A stretch of DNA of 10,877 nucleotides, taken from NCBI GenBank assembly GCA_034666965.1, contig JAXDKT010000084.1, positions 1-10,877 on the forward strand. Direction: 5' to 3'. This document shows, in pieces, positions 1 through 7,089 of the stretch. The notes under the pieces were generated by a model. The model was not told the DNA's origin and did not search any database. It saw only the letters and a list, made by a program, of their open reading frames with translations. How positions within the stretch are numbered: the first letter of the stretch is position 1; every line of letters starts with the position of its first letter. The DNA comes from Chersky-267 sp034666965 (GTDB lineage Bacteria; Chloroflexota; Limnocylindria; Limnocylindrales; CSP1-4). A program made the position numbers and the translations under genes.

Positions 1-235
1 AGTGGGTCAAGTGTGGGGCACAACCGCTCAGACCGGGTGGCGCAACGATGAAGTCGACATAACCTCACCGCCCCGACCGTCGTTCGGCCCCGCTCGGCGG
101 TGGATCGGGGAGTGTACCGGGGGTGCACCGTCGGCCGTCGCGCGACTCGTCGGTGGCGCGGTTGTCGGGCCGGATGCTATCCTCGGCCCCCAATCCCTAC
201 CCCATTCGTCGGAATTCGCCCCAGGTGTGCAGACC
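1..235. other. Upstream region without a supported gene
   Basis: I find no convincing coding region here. The frame of the first gene stays open back to base 2, but the translation is low-complexity and does not resemble a protein domain, so I treat it as noncoding. A perfect 10-base palindrome, GTCGCGCGAC, lies at 137-146, some 30 bases upstream of the extended -10 motif, and could be an operator or chance in GC-rich DNA. A TACACT hexamer on the minus strand (116-111) might belong to a divergent gene to the left, but no such gene can be followed inside the window. Confidence 0.4.
175..183 (+). promoter_or_regulatory. Extended -10 promoter motif for the first gene
   Basis: The bases TGCTATCCT fit an extended -10 element (TGn followed by TAnnnT). 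No good -35 box is visible about 17 bases upstream, which is typical of extended -10 promoters. Transcription from here would give a leader of about 45 bases before the GTG at 236. An AGGTG at 223-227 could serve as its ribosome binding site. This is prediction from sequence only. Confidence 0.4.
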
Positions 236-694
236 GTGACCGTCTCCCCGACCAGCGCCGCGCCCGGGTCCCTGGTCCTGCGTCCCGCTCCTGCCGGCCT
301 TCCCGAGGCGGAGCCGCGACCGCCAACGATCGCCAGCACCGGCGACCCGTTCACGACCGTACGCATCCTGCAGCTCGTTGCCCGCATCGAGCGTGGACGG
401 CCGGCCCGCGTCGCCGACCTCGTGGCGGCGCTCAACGCTCGCCACCTCGATTGGGCTTTCAGCCCGATGGTCGTGACGGACACCCTCGTCCAGCTCCAGT
501 CGAACTGGATGGCCGACTATCGCAACGGCTCAGGGATCGTGATCGAGGACGGTCCCCACGGCCCGACCATCAGCCTCGAGGATTCGAGCCGGGTCGATCC
601 CTGGATCGTGCGCCAGGTGGAGCGCGAGATCGGCGCCTGCCAGGCGGCCTTGACCGACTTCAGCCGGCGAGACGGAAGCGGCTTCGATGACTGA
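236..694 (+). CDS. Hypothetical protein, possible winged-helix fold
   Basis: I do not recognise this 152-residue protein. I chose the GTG start because AGGTG lies eight bases upstream and the open frame before it looks noncoding. Residues 1-35 are rich in proline and alanine and probably disordered. Residues 36-100 look like three helices (TTVRILQLVARI, VADLVAALNARH, MVVTDTLVQLQSNW), followed by a likely beta-hairpin (GIVIEDGPHGPTISL) and a final helix. That helix-helix-helix-hairpin order resembles a winged-helix DNA-binding or dimerisation domain, but this is inferred from pattern, not from a matched family. It has no signal peptide or membrane segment. It is followed by a structured noncoding gap, so it is probably a single-gene unit. 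Confidence 0.65.
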   Translation: MTVSPTSAAPGSLVLRPAPAGLPEAEPRPPTIASTGDPFTTVRILQLVARIERGRPARVADLVAALNARHLDWAFSPMVVTDTLVQLQSNWMADYRNGSGIVIEDGPHGPTISLEDSSRVDPWIVRQVEREIGACQAALTDFSRRDGSGFDD

Positions 695-735
695 CCGACA
701 ATGCGCGCTGCGGAGCGGAGCGCTGGGCCGATGCA

Positions 736-784
736 CGTGTCCGGGGCGGGACCGGCACGACCTGCCGGCCGCCCGCCCGACACG
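736..784 (+). promoter_or_regulatory. Long imperfect hairpin upstream of the sulfurtransferase gene
   Basis: Three stacked stems can be read directly: CGTGTC (736-741) with GACACG (779-784), GGGCGGG (744-750) with CCCGCCC (772-778), and CCGGCA (752-757) with TGCCGG (763-768), closing on a five-base loop. That is 19 base pairs interrupted by a CG bulge and an A/CCG internal loop. No T-run follows, so it does not look like a standard intrinsic terminator. It ends 32 bases before the AAGGAG ribosome binding site of the next gene. It could be a 5' leader structure, a terminator of the previous gene working without a U-tract, or a protein-binding site. Confidence 0.6.
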
Positions 785-828
785 CTGATCCCGCCCTCAC
801 GTCCCCGAGCACCCGCAAGGAGAACCCA

Positions 829-1695
829 ATGACCGTTCCCGGCTACGCCAGCGACCGCGTCCTCGTCGACGCGGACTGGGCCAAGGCCCATCTCGACGAC
901 CCGAGCGTCCGTTTCGTCGAGGTCGACGTCGACACCACCGCCTACAGCCAGGGCCACATCCCCGGCGCCGTCGGTTGGGATTGGACGAGCCAGCTGTCGG
1001 ACGGCGTCCGGCGCGACCTCGCCAGCCGGGCCGATTTCTCCGCCCTGCTGTCGCGGAGCGGGATCGGACCGGCCACGACCATTGTCCTGTACGGCGACAA
1101 CAACAACTGGGTCGCCGCATTCGCCTACTGGCAGCTCAAGCTGTTCGGTCACGACGACGTCCGGATCATCAACGGCGGGCGCAAGTACTGGCTCGACCAC
1201 GGGCTCCCGATCACGACCGACGAACCGAGCCACTCCGAGACCGGCTATCAGCTCCCCGAGCCCGACTTCGCTTTGCGGGCCTACCGCGACGACATCCTGC
1301 CGCGCCTGGGCGATGCCGAGCTGGCCCTCGTGGACGTCCGCTCACCGGCCGAGTACAACGGCGAGATCATCGCCCCGCCGGGCATGAGCGAGACCGCCCA
1401 GCGGCCCGGTCGGATCCCCGGTGCCGCGTCCATCCCCTGGGGCCAGACGGTCCGCGAGGACGGCACGTTCAAGAGCCCGGAGGAGCTCAAGGCGCTGTAC
1501 GAGGCCAAGGGCGTGACACCCGACAAGGACGTCATCGCCTACTGCCGGATCGGCGAGCGGTCGAGCCACTCCTGGTTCGTGCTCCACGAGCTGCTCGGCT
1601 ACCAGCGCGTACGCAACTACGACGGTTCCTGGACCGAGTGGGGCAGCCTCATCGGCGTGCCGATCGAGAAGCCGGTCCTGGTTCCGGCCGGCTAG
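829..1695 (+). CDS. sseA: Thiosulfate sulfurtransferase (two-domain rhodanese, CysA/SseA type)
   Basis: This cytoplasmic enzyme should move a sulfane sulfur from thiosulfate (or 3-mercaptopyruvate) to cyanide or another thiol acceptor. At 288 residues it has the normal length for tandem rhodanese proteins. The N-terminal domain (about 10-128) is inactive, with an NNNW stretch near residue 91 in the region of the lost active-site loop. The C-terminal domain (about 158-277) carries the active-site loop YCRIGERSS with catalytic Cys239. From memory, this loop and the ending NYDGSWTEWGSLIG closely resemble mycobacterial CysA2/CysA3, whose loop is also CRIGERSS. The loop favours thiosulfate as donor over mercaptopyruvate, but that is inference. 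The ATG is preceded by AAGGAG at 817-822 with six-base spacing. It is apparently transcribed alone, behind the hairpin at 736-784. No cysteine or sulfate genes flank it. Confidence 0.93.
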   Translation: MTVPGYASDRVLVDADWAKAHLDDPSVRFVEVDVDTTAYSQGHIPGAVGWDWTSQLSDGVRRDLASRADFSALLSRSGIGPATTIVLYGDNNNWVAAFAYWQLKLFGHDDVRIINGGRKYWLDHGLPITTDEPSHSETGYQLPEPDFALRAYRDDILPRLGDAELALVDVRSPAEYNGEIIAPPGMSETAQRPGRIPGAASIPWGQTVREDGTFKSPEELKALYEAKGVTPDKDVIAYCRIGERSSHSWFVLHELLGYQRVRNYDGSWTEWGSLIGVPIEKPVLVPAG

Positions 1696-1766
1696 GCTCG
1701 TCCGCCGCAGCTGGCGGCCGAGGTGGCGGCATCGGGCGGCAGACAGGACGCCCTCGTCGGGTCACC

Positions 1767-1772
1767 TATCAT
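1767..1772 (+). promoter_or_regulatory. -10 motif TATCAT of a likely leaderless promoter for pabB
   Basis: TATCAT ends six bases before the GTG start of pabB at 1779, so the predicted transcription start falls on or next to the start codon. There is no purine-rich ribosome binding site in the bases just before the GTG, which fits a leaderless message. A clear -35 box is not seen. The hexamer also supports 1779 as the true start, since the open frame extends far upstream into the sulfurtransferase gene. Confidence 0.5.
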
Positions 1773-1778
1773 CGCCCG

Positions 1779-3251
1779 GTGACCGCCACTCACCCCCCTC
1801 TTCCTCGGGATCGCGACCCGTTCGACCTCCGGAACAGCGCCTTCGGCGTCCAGCTGGAACGTCGCCCGGACCTCGATGGGCTGGCGCCGATGGACGTCGC
1901 GGAGCGGTTCCGCGATCTGCCTGGCCTGGCCCTGCTCGAGAGCGCGCGTCCCGGTCGCAAGGCGCGCTGGTCCTTTCTGAGCGCAGATCCGGTGGCGCTC
2001 CTCACGGCGCCGAGTGCCGGGCGGGACCCGTTCGCCGAGGCTCGCCGGCTGGTGGCCAGGCTGAACCCCGGGTCGACGCCAACGGCCTGGACTGACGAGA
2101 CGACGCCACCGTTCCTGGGCGGGCTGGTGGGCTACCTCGCCTATGACCTGGGTCATGCTCTGGAACGGCTCCCCACGATCGCCAGCGACGACCAGGCCCT
2201 GCCCTCGCTGCGGCTGGGCCTCCACGACTGGGTGATCGCCTTCGATCGCCGGGACGGGCGCGCCTGGCTGGGCGGTCGAGCCCTCGATGGTGACGGCCGC
2301 CGGCTGGGTCGGCGCCTGGCAGCGGTAAGGGAGCACCTCGAACACCCGTCGGACTGCCGCCCGCCGAAGACCGGCGTCCAACCGGAACCGCTGCTCTTCC
2401 GGTCCAGCGTCGATCGCCGGGCGTACGAGGCCGGGGTGGAGGCGATCCGGTCGGCGATCGCCCGCGGCGACATCTACCAGGCCAATCTGACCCGCCGCCT
2501 GAGCACGCCGTTCAGCGCCGACCCGTGGCCGTTGTACCGGGCCCTGCGGACCGGCGATCCGGCGCTGTTCGCGGCCTATCTCGACCTCGACGTCGAGGAC
2601 CCTTCGCGAGGCACGGGCCGGCGCGCGATCGTGTCCGCGTCGCCCGAGCCGTTCCTGTCGGTCGACCGATCGGGCCGAGTGGCGACCGACCCGATCAAGG
2701 GCACCCGTCAGCGCGGCGCGAACCCCGAGGAGGACCGGATCCTCGCCTCCGAGTTGTTGGCCAGCGCCAAGGATCGGGCCGAGAACGTGATGATCGTCGA
2801 TGTCCTGCGCAACGATCTCGGGCGGGTCTGTCGACCCGGTTCGATCCGCGTCGAGCGCCTCTGCCGGCTGGAGCGGACCGCAGCGGTGCAGCACCTCGTG
2901 TCGACCGTGACCGGACGGCTCGCGCCGGGGCGCGACGCGTTCGACCTGCTCGCCGCGAGCTTCCCCGGCGGGAGCATCACCGGGGCCCCCAAGATCCGGG
3001 CGATGGAGATCCTGGAGGGCCTGGAGCCGGTCCGTCGCGGCCCGTACACGGGAGTTGCCCTGTGGCTCGGACCGGACGGTGCGATGGCCTCGTCGATCCT
3101 CATCCGGACCCTCGTCGCCGACGGGACCCAGCTGTCCCTCAACGTCGGTGGCGGGATCACCTGGCGGAGCGACCCCGTCGCCGAGTGGGACGAGACGGAG
3201 GCCAAGGCCCGTGGGCCGCTCCGCGCGATCGGTGGCCGGGAGATCGCTTGA
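1779..3251 (+). CDS. pabB: Aminodeoxychorismate synthase component I
   Basis: PabB aminates chorismate to 4-amino-4-deoxychorismate, using ammonia from its glutaminase partner PabA, in p-aminobenzoate and folate synthesis. The protein has 490 residues. The N-terminal part (about 15-180) is the anthranilate synthase component I N-terminal region, and the chorismate-binding domain covers about 210-480. Visible family motifs are DIYQANLT (231-238), PIKGT (305-309), DRAENVMIVDVLRNDLG (332-348), FPGGSITGAPK (395-405) and GGGITW (457-462). Lys307 in PIKGT is the residue that separates PabB (PIKGT) from anthranilate synthase TrpE (PIAGT). The GTG start is chosen because the frame upstream is antisense-like read-through and a TATCAT motif sits six bases before it. 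pabC follows after one base. No glutaminase domain is fused and no pabA is nearby, so PabA or a shared TrpG must be encoded elsewhere. Confidence 0.94.
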   Translation: MTATHPPLPRDRDPFDLRNSAFGVQLERRPDLDGLAPMDVAERFRDLPGLALLESARPGRKARWSFLSADPVALLTAPSAGRDPFAEARRLVARLNPGSTPTAWTDETTPPFLGGLVGYLAYDLGHALERLPTIASDDQALPSLRLGLHDWVIAFDRRDGRAWLGGRALDGDGRRLGRRLAAVREHLEHPSDCRPPKTGVQPEPLLFRSSVDRRAYEAGVEAIRSAIARGDIYQANLTRRLSTPFSADPWPLYRALRTGDPALFAAYLDLDVEDPSRGTGRRAIVSASPEPFLSVDRSGRVATDPIKGTRQRGANPEEDRILASELLASAKDRAENVMIVDVLRNDLGRVCRPGSIRVERLCRLERTAAVQHLVSTVTGRLAPGRDAFDLLAASFPGGSITGAPKIRAMEILEGLEPVRRGPYTGVALWLGPDGAMASSILIRTLVADGTQLSLNVGGGITWRSDPVAEWDETEAKARGPLRAIGGREIA

Positions 3252-3252
3252 G

Positions 3253-4161
3253 GTGTCCCGGATCTGGCTCGACGGTCGCCTGGTCGATGCGACCGCTCCG
3301 CACCTGAGCGTCTACGACCGCGGCTTCCAGCTCGGCGACGGAATCTTCGAAACGGCGCGAGCCCGGCGCGGCGTGGTGATCGAGCTCGACGACCACCTCG
3401 AGCGCTTGCGCCAGAGCGCGACGGCGCTGGCGATCCGCCTGCCGGTCGATGACGCCGCGATGGTCGCCGGGATCGACGCGCTTCTCGAAGCCGAGGGATT
3501 GGCAGGCTCGGGCCTCGATGGGCAGCCACTCGGCGATGCGGCCCTGCGGATCACCGTCAGCCGCGGGCCCCTCGGGCGGCGTGGGCTGCTTCCGCCCGGG
3601 TTCGACGAGGTCCCGGCCACGATCGCGATCCAGGTCTGGCCATACGCGCCCCCGCCGGCTGAGGTCGTGGCCCGGGGCATCCGGGCGATCTCGAGCGCGG
3701 TCCGGCGCGACCCACACTCGCCCCTGGCGGGGATCAAGTCGACCTCGCGGGCGGACTACGTGTATGCCAAGCTCGAGGCCGCGCGAGCCGGTGTCGATGA
3801 CGCCCTGTTCCTGACCACCGATGGCGCGATCAGCGAGGGCACGACCGCGAACGTCTGGCTCGTCGCCGGTCGGACCCTGGTCACGCCACCGCTCGGCGCG
3901 GCGGTACTGCCCGGCACGACCCGGACCTGGCTCTTGGCCAACACGCCGGAGCTCGGCCTCGAGCCGCAGGAGTCGGATATCTCGCCGGACCGATTGATCG
4001 CCGCCGACGAGGCCTTCCTGTCATCGAGCGTGGCCGGCATCGTGCCCCTGACCGCCTTCGACGGTCGGACCGTCGGGAACGGCCGACCCGGGCCGTGGAC
4101 CGCGAACCTCCGGGCCGCTCGCGAGGCGGCCATCGACGCCCAGGGCCGGGCTGGACGATGA
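3253..4161 (+). CDS. pabC: Aminodeoxychorismate lyase (class IV PLP enzyme)
   Basis: This PLP enzyme should eliminate pyruvate from aminodeoxychorismate to yield p-aminobenzoate, completing the step begun by PabB. It has 302 residues, slightly longer than E. coli PabC. Fold-type IV marks are clear: SVYDRGFQLGDGIFET (19-34), the PLP lysine Lys162 in AGIKSTSRADYVYAK, and ISEGTTANVW (193-202) with Glu195. The GTG start sits one base after the pabB stop, with GGGAG at 3238-3242 as ribosome binding site. The family also contains branched-chain and D-amino acid aminotransferases, which sequence alone separates poorly. The direct coupling to pabB is the main reason for calling it PabC. Its stop overlaps the ATG of the next gene by four bases. 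Confidence 0.88.
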   Translation: MSRIWLDGRLVDATAPHLSVYDRGFQLGDGIFETARARRGVVIELDDHLERLRQSATALAIRLPVDDAAMVAGIDALLEAEGLAGSGLDGQPLGDAALRITVSRGPLGRRGLLPPGFDEVPATIAIQVWPYAPPPAEVVARGIRAISSAVRRDPHSPLAGIKSTSRADYVYAKLEAARAGVDDALFLTTDGAISEGTTANVWLVAGRTLVTPPLGAAVLPGTTRTWLLANTPELGLEPQESDISPDRLIAADEAFLSSSVAGIVPLTAFDGRTVGNGRPGPWTANLRAAREAAIDAQGRAGR

Positions 4162-4556
4162 CCCGGGCGGAGCTCATCGGGCGCACCCGCCGACTCGTCG
4201 CCGAGGGTGAGCGGCTGGTCGCGAACCCATCGCTCCAGGGTCTCCAGGTCTGGCTCCAGCTATCGGACGAGCTGCTCAGCTCGGCCTGGGGGACGATGGA
4301 TCGCTACCACCTGTCGTGGCTCCTGGTCGGCAAGCCCCAGGTCACCATTCGTGGCCGGCCGATGACGCCCGACGAGGAGGCCGCCTACGTCCGCGAGGTC
4401 GCCCGGCAGAAGACGGCGGCGCTGCGGATGAGCCTCGACGCGGCTGAGCGCCAGGGCATGCCGTTTCTGGGCGAGAACGGTGTCGAGCACCGTGGCACGA
4501 GCGATGACGGAGACGGTGGGCCGGCTCGACCCGTTGACGGCGAGCCGCGCGGATGA
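4158..4556 (+). CDS. Hypothetical protein coupled to pabC
   Basis: I do not recognise this 132-residue cytoplasmic protein. Residues 1-105 look mainly helical (for example ELIGRTRRLVAEGERLVA and EEAAYVREVARQKTAALRMSLDAAERQG), with a short tryptophan- and leucine-rich middle (SSAWGTMDRYHLSWLLVGK). The last 25 residues are glycine-, aspartate- and proline-rich and probably disordered. It starts at an ATG that overlaps the pabC stop (ATGA) and ends in an ATGA shared with the DUF885 gene, so it is translationally coupled on both sides. That arrangement supports it being real, since it is bracketed by start/stop overlaps. No enzyme motif is visible, and any link to folate is only by position. Confidence 0.75.
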   Translation: MTRAELIGRTRRLVAEGERLVANPSLQGLQVWLQLSDELLSSAWGTMDRYHLSWLLVGKPQVTIRGRPMTPDEEAAYVREVARQKTAALRMSLDAAERQGMPFLGENGVEHRGTSDDGDGGPARPVDGEPRG

Positions 4557-5839
4557 CCGCCGCCGCCACAGTGCCAGCGGTCGGCGGGGAACGCCTGGTC
4601 CCGGCGCCCGACCCGATCGCCCGCGACTACCTGCTGCTGGCGCTCCGCCTCGACCAGCGGATCCCCGGCCTTGTCGACGGCTATTTCGGTCCGGCCGATC
4701 TCAAGGCTCAGGTCGACATGGAGCAGTTCCGTGCTCCGCCCGCGCTGGTCGCCGAAGCCAGCGCGCTGCTCGGTCGCCTGGAGGAGGAAGTCGCCGACCC
4801 GACCCGGAGGGCCTGGCTACGGGTCCAGCTGATCGCCCTGGAGACCCACGCCCGGGTCCTCGCCGGCGAGCAGCCACCCTACCTCGATCTCGTACGGCGC
4901 TGCTTCGACGCCGAGCCGGTCCGGCGTGGTGACGCCGCCTTCGCGTCGGCGGCTGCCGAGCTCGACCGCCTCCTGCCCGGCTCAGCTCCGCTCCGCGATC
5001 GGCTGGCCGCGTGGGACGCTCGGACGATCGTTCCGGTCGACCGGCTGGAGAGCATCGTCGAGTGGCTCGTCGGCGTCGTCCGGGAACGCTCCGTCGCGCT
5101 GTTCGGCGCGCCCGACGGGGAGTCGCTGCGGGTGTCGCTGGTCACCGGACAGCCGTGGTCGGGCTACAACTGGTACGACGGCGGCCGCCGCTCGCGGGTG
5201 GACATCAACACGGACCTGCCGGTCCGTGTCTCGGATCTGATCGGTCTGGTGACCCACGAGACGTATCCGGGCCATCATCTCGAGCACGCTTGGCATGAAG
5301 CCGTTCGCGTGGACCAGCGCGCGGAGCTCGAAGCGAGCGCCCTGCTCATCAATACGCCCGAATGTCTGATCAGCGAGGGCCTGGCCGAGGTCGGCCGTCG
5401 CTTCGCCGTGCCCCCGTCGAGCGAGCCCGATCTCGTGGTCGAGCTCTTCGACCGGTCGGGCCTCGGCCCGCGGTCGGACCCGGCGACCCGGAGCGCGATG
5501 GCCGAGCAGGCTGTCCGGATCCGCGCGGCGCGGGCGGGCCTGGGCCCGGCGGCGGTCGACGCGGCGCTCATGGTCCACGTCGACGGACTCGATCGAGCGG
5601 TCGTCCGCTCGTGGCTGGAACGGGTCGCTCTGATGACGCCCGAGCGTGCCGAGAAGCGCCTCGACTTCATCGAGCATCCGCTCTGGCGGACCTACGTCTT
5701 CGTGTACACCGAGGGCGCGGCCCTGCTCGAGCGCTGGCTGGCGGCCGTTCCCGCCGAGGGCGCGGCCGCGCGCTTCAGGCGCCTATTGGTCGAGCCGCTG
5801 ACCCCCTCGGCGATCGTCGCGGAGCTCGCCTCGGGCTAG
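4553..5839 (+). CDS. DUF885-like putative metallopeptidase
   Basis: The 428-residue protein carries HETYPGHHLEHAWHE at 235-249 and CLISEGLAEVGRR at 271-283. These match the HExxPGHH and EG(W/L)A signatures of the DUF885 family, thought to be gluzincin-like zinc peptidases; His235, His241 or His242 and Glu275 are candidate metal ligands. An early DGYFGP motif (42-47) is also seen in relatives. There is no signal peptide or membrane segment, so it is probably cytoplasmic, unlike many longer secreted DUF885 proteins of around 550-600 residues. The substrate is unknown. It is the last gene of the pabB-pabC run and starts in an ATGA overlap with the upstream gene. Its TAG stop shares the palindrome CTAG with the stop of the convergent minus-strand gene, so no terminator can fit between them. 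Confidence 0.82.
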   Translation: MTAAATVPAVGGERLVPAPDPIARDYLLLALRLDQRIPGLVDGYFGPADLKAQVDMEQFRAPPALVAEASALLGRLEEEVADPTRRAWLRVQLIALETHARVLAGEQPPYLDLVRRCFDAEPVRRGDAAFASAAAELDRLLPGSAPLRDRLAAWDARTIVPVDRLESIVEWLVGVVRERSVALFGAPDGESLRVSLVTGQPWSGYNWYDGGRRSRVDINTDLPVRVSDLIGLVTHETYPGHHLEHAWHEAVRVDQRAELEASALLINTPECLISEGLAEVGRRFAVPPSSEPDLVVELFDRSGLGPRSDPATRSAMAEQAVRIRAARAGLGPAAVDAALMVHVDGLDRAVVRSWLERVALMTPERAEKRLDFIEHPLWRTYVFVYTEGAALLERWLAAVPAEGAAARFRRLLVEPLTPSAIVAELASG

Positions 5840-6438
5840 CGCTTGGAGTCCTTCATCGAGCCGGTCAGCTTCGTGCCGTCGACCGTGCCCAGGAAGCACG
5901 TGATCTCACGGTCCCCCCGGTTCCAGCCGCTCTCGACCGGGGTGTAGGCCAGATAGGTCAGGCTCGACTGGTCTTCGGCGATGCCGACATAGCCGGCGAA
6001 TGCAGCCGAGCACTTCTCCACGAGGAATGCGTCAAAACCGGTCTGGCCGGGGAAGGTCGCATCGCCGCTGGTCGGAAACACCATCGTCTCGATCACCTCG
6101 TACAGGTGAGGCTCCGAGCACGGGTGGTGCTGGACGTCCTTGATCTCGGCCGCGCTGGCGCCGGCCGTGATCGGGTCGTCGAAGCAGTCGCCGGGCTTGA
6201 GATCCGCAGCGTTGCCCGAAATCCGATCGCGGAAGAGGAAGCCGACCACCAGGACCACCACGATGATGGCCGGGATGATCAGCCGCGGAAGCAGCCCGAA
6301 GCGTCCCGTGCGTCCGGTCGCGCCTCCCGCCGACCCGTCGGCCGGGGTCACGCCGGTGGGCGTCCAGCCGCCGCTGGATGGCTCGACGCTCGGCTCGACT
6401 CCGCCCGGGGTCCCATCGGGCGGCATGTTCTGGCTCAT
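5836..6438 (-). CDS. Single-span membrane protein with Septum_form-like domain
   Basis: The 200-residue protein has a glycine/proline-rich cytoplasmic N-terminus (1-46), one strongly hydrophobic segment (about 52-69, LIIPAIIVVVLVVGFLF), and an outside domain (about 75-200). That domain holds LKPGDCFDDP (80-89), a CSEPHLYEV stretch (107-115) and GWNRGDREITCFL (171-183). These match the pattern of the septum formation family (Septum_form), mostly known from actinobacteria. Four cysteines (85, 107, 143, 181) are spaced so that two disulfides are possible. The start is the ATG at 6438, with GGGGAGGG just upstream; longer reading to 6513 lacks support. The role is unknown in detail; a part in cell envelope or division is only implied by the family name. 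Confidence 0.78.
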   Translation of the reverse strand: MSQNMPPDGTPGGVEPSVEPSSGGWTPTGVTPADGSAGGATGRTGRFGLLPRLIIPAIIVVVLVVGFLFRDRISGNAADLKPGDCFDDPITAGASAAEIKDVQHHPCSEPHLYEVIETMVFPTSGDATFPGQTGFDAFLVEKCSAAFAGYVGIAEDQSSLTYLAYTPVESGWNRGDREITCFLGTVDGTKLTGSMKDSKR

Positions 6439-6495
6439 GTGGCCCTCCCCGCTCCCTCGGTCGCCCCAACCCTGCGATCGGTGCGTTCCGCGGTC

Positions 6496-6501
6496 AGGGT
6501 A
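6496..6501 (-). promoter_or_regulatory. Candidate -10 motif TACCCT for the Septum_form-like gene
   Basis: On the minus strand TACCCT lies about 57 bases before the ATG at 6438, giving a predicted leader of roughly 50 bases that contains the GGGGAGGG ribosome binding site. No good -35 box is evident. The element falls in the 102-base gap after the GNAT gene, so this gene may have its own promoter instead of depending on read-through. Confidence 0.3.
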
Positions 6502-6540
6502 GCAGGGCCCCATCGCCGTTCATGACATCTCAGGGCCGGG

Positions 6541-7089
6541 TCAGGACGGTGGCGGCTCGTCGGGGACCATCTCCATGACGAAGACGACCCGGTCCTCGCC
6601 CTCGCCGTCGTACGCGGGGTAGGCCGGCGTGCCGTACAGCCGTTGGGTGCCGGGCCCGCTGTCGATCCGAAAGCCGATGGCCTGATGGAAGCCGACCGAG
6701 GCCCGATTGCCCGGCCAGGTGATCGCCTTGATTCGTCGGACGCCCCGGGTGGAGACGTCGGCGATGAACGCGTCGTAGAGCGCGCGTCCGAGCCCGCGCG
6801 TCCGGAGATTTGGATCGGCGGCGATCATGTGGACGTAGGCGGTGTCCGGGTCGTCGGGGCTGACGAAGCCGACCAGGAAGCCGGCCAGTCGGCCGCCCTC
6901 GACCTCGGCGATCCAGGAGGTCCCCGTGAAGTGCCGGAACCACAGTCGGGGCAGCAGGTCGTGCAGGCGACGTCCGCCCCACCAATCGTCGACCACGGCG
7001 ATCACCGTCGGATGGTCGGCCTCCACCGGGCGTCGCAGCCGGATCCCGGCGGGAAGCGGCGCGGAGGTGGGCCGCCCCGCGTCGCTCAA
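6541..7089 (-). CDS. GNAT-family N-acetyltransferase
   Basis: This protein of about 182 residues should transfer an acetyl group from acetyl-CoA to an amine; the acceptor is unknown. The acetyl-CoA binding motif A is seen as MIAADPNLRTRGLGRALYDAF, with RTRGLG at about 96-101 in place of the usual R/Q-x-x-G-x-G/A. Motif B is NRASVGFHQAIGF at about 128-140. I favour the TTG start at 7089 because it forms a four-base TTGA overlap with the stop of the upstream gene and has GGTGG eight bases before it; a GTG at 7101 is the alternative and adds four residues. The C-terminus is acidic and proline-rich. It is cotranscribed with the membrane protein at 7086-7658. Confidence 0.87.
   Translation of the reverse strand: MSDAGRPTSAPLPAGIRLRRPVEADHPTVIAVVDDWWGGRRLHDLLPRLWFRHFTGTSWIAEVEGGRLAGFLVGFVSPDDPDTAYVHMIAADPNLRTRGLGRALYDAFIADVSTRGVRRIKAITWPGNRASVGFHQAIGFRIDSGPGTQRLYGTPAYPAYDGEGEDRVVFVMEMVPDEPPPS

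Noticed and set aside
1702..1717. Short hairpin CCGCC/GGCGG after the sulfurtransferase stop, considered as a terminator
   Set aside because: Five base pairs without a T-run is too weak to support a call.
975..1778. Long upstream extension of the pabB reading frame through the sulfurtransferase gene
   Set aside because: It overlaps a clearly recognised rhodanese in another frame, has arginine-rich shadow composition, and PabB similarity begins only after the GTG at 1779.
1692..2894. 400-residue minus-strand open frame opposite pabB
   Set aside because: It has no domain features and lies fully antisense to a well-supported gene; such frames are a side effect of GC-rich third codon positions.
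5840..6525. Plus-strand frame continuing from inside the DUF885 gene across the Septum_form-like gene
   Set aside because: It is arginine-rich, lacks any domain pattern, and conflicts with two recognised genes.
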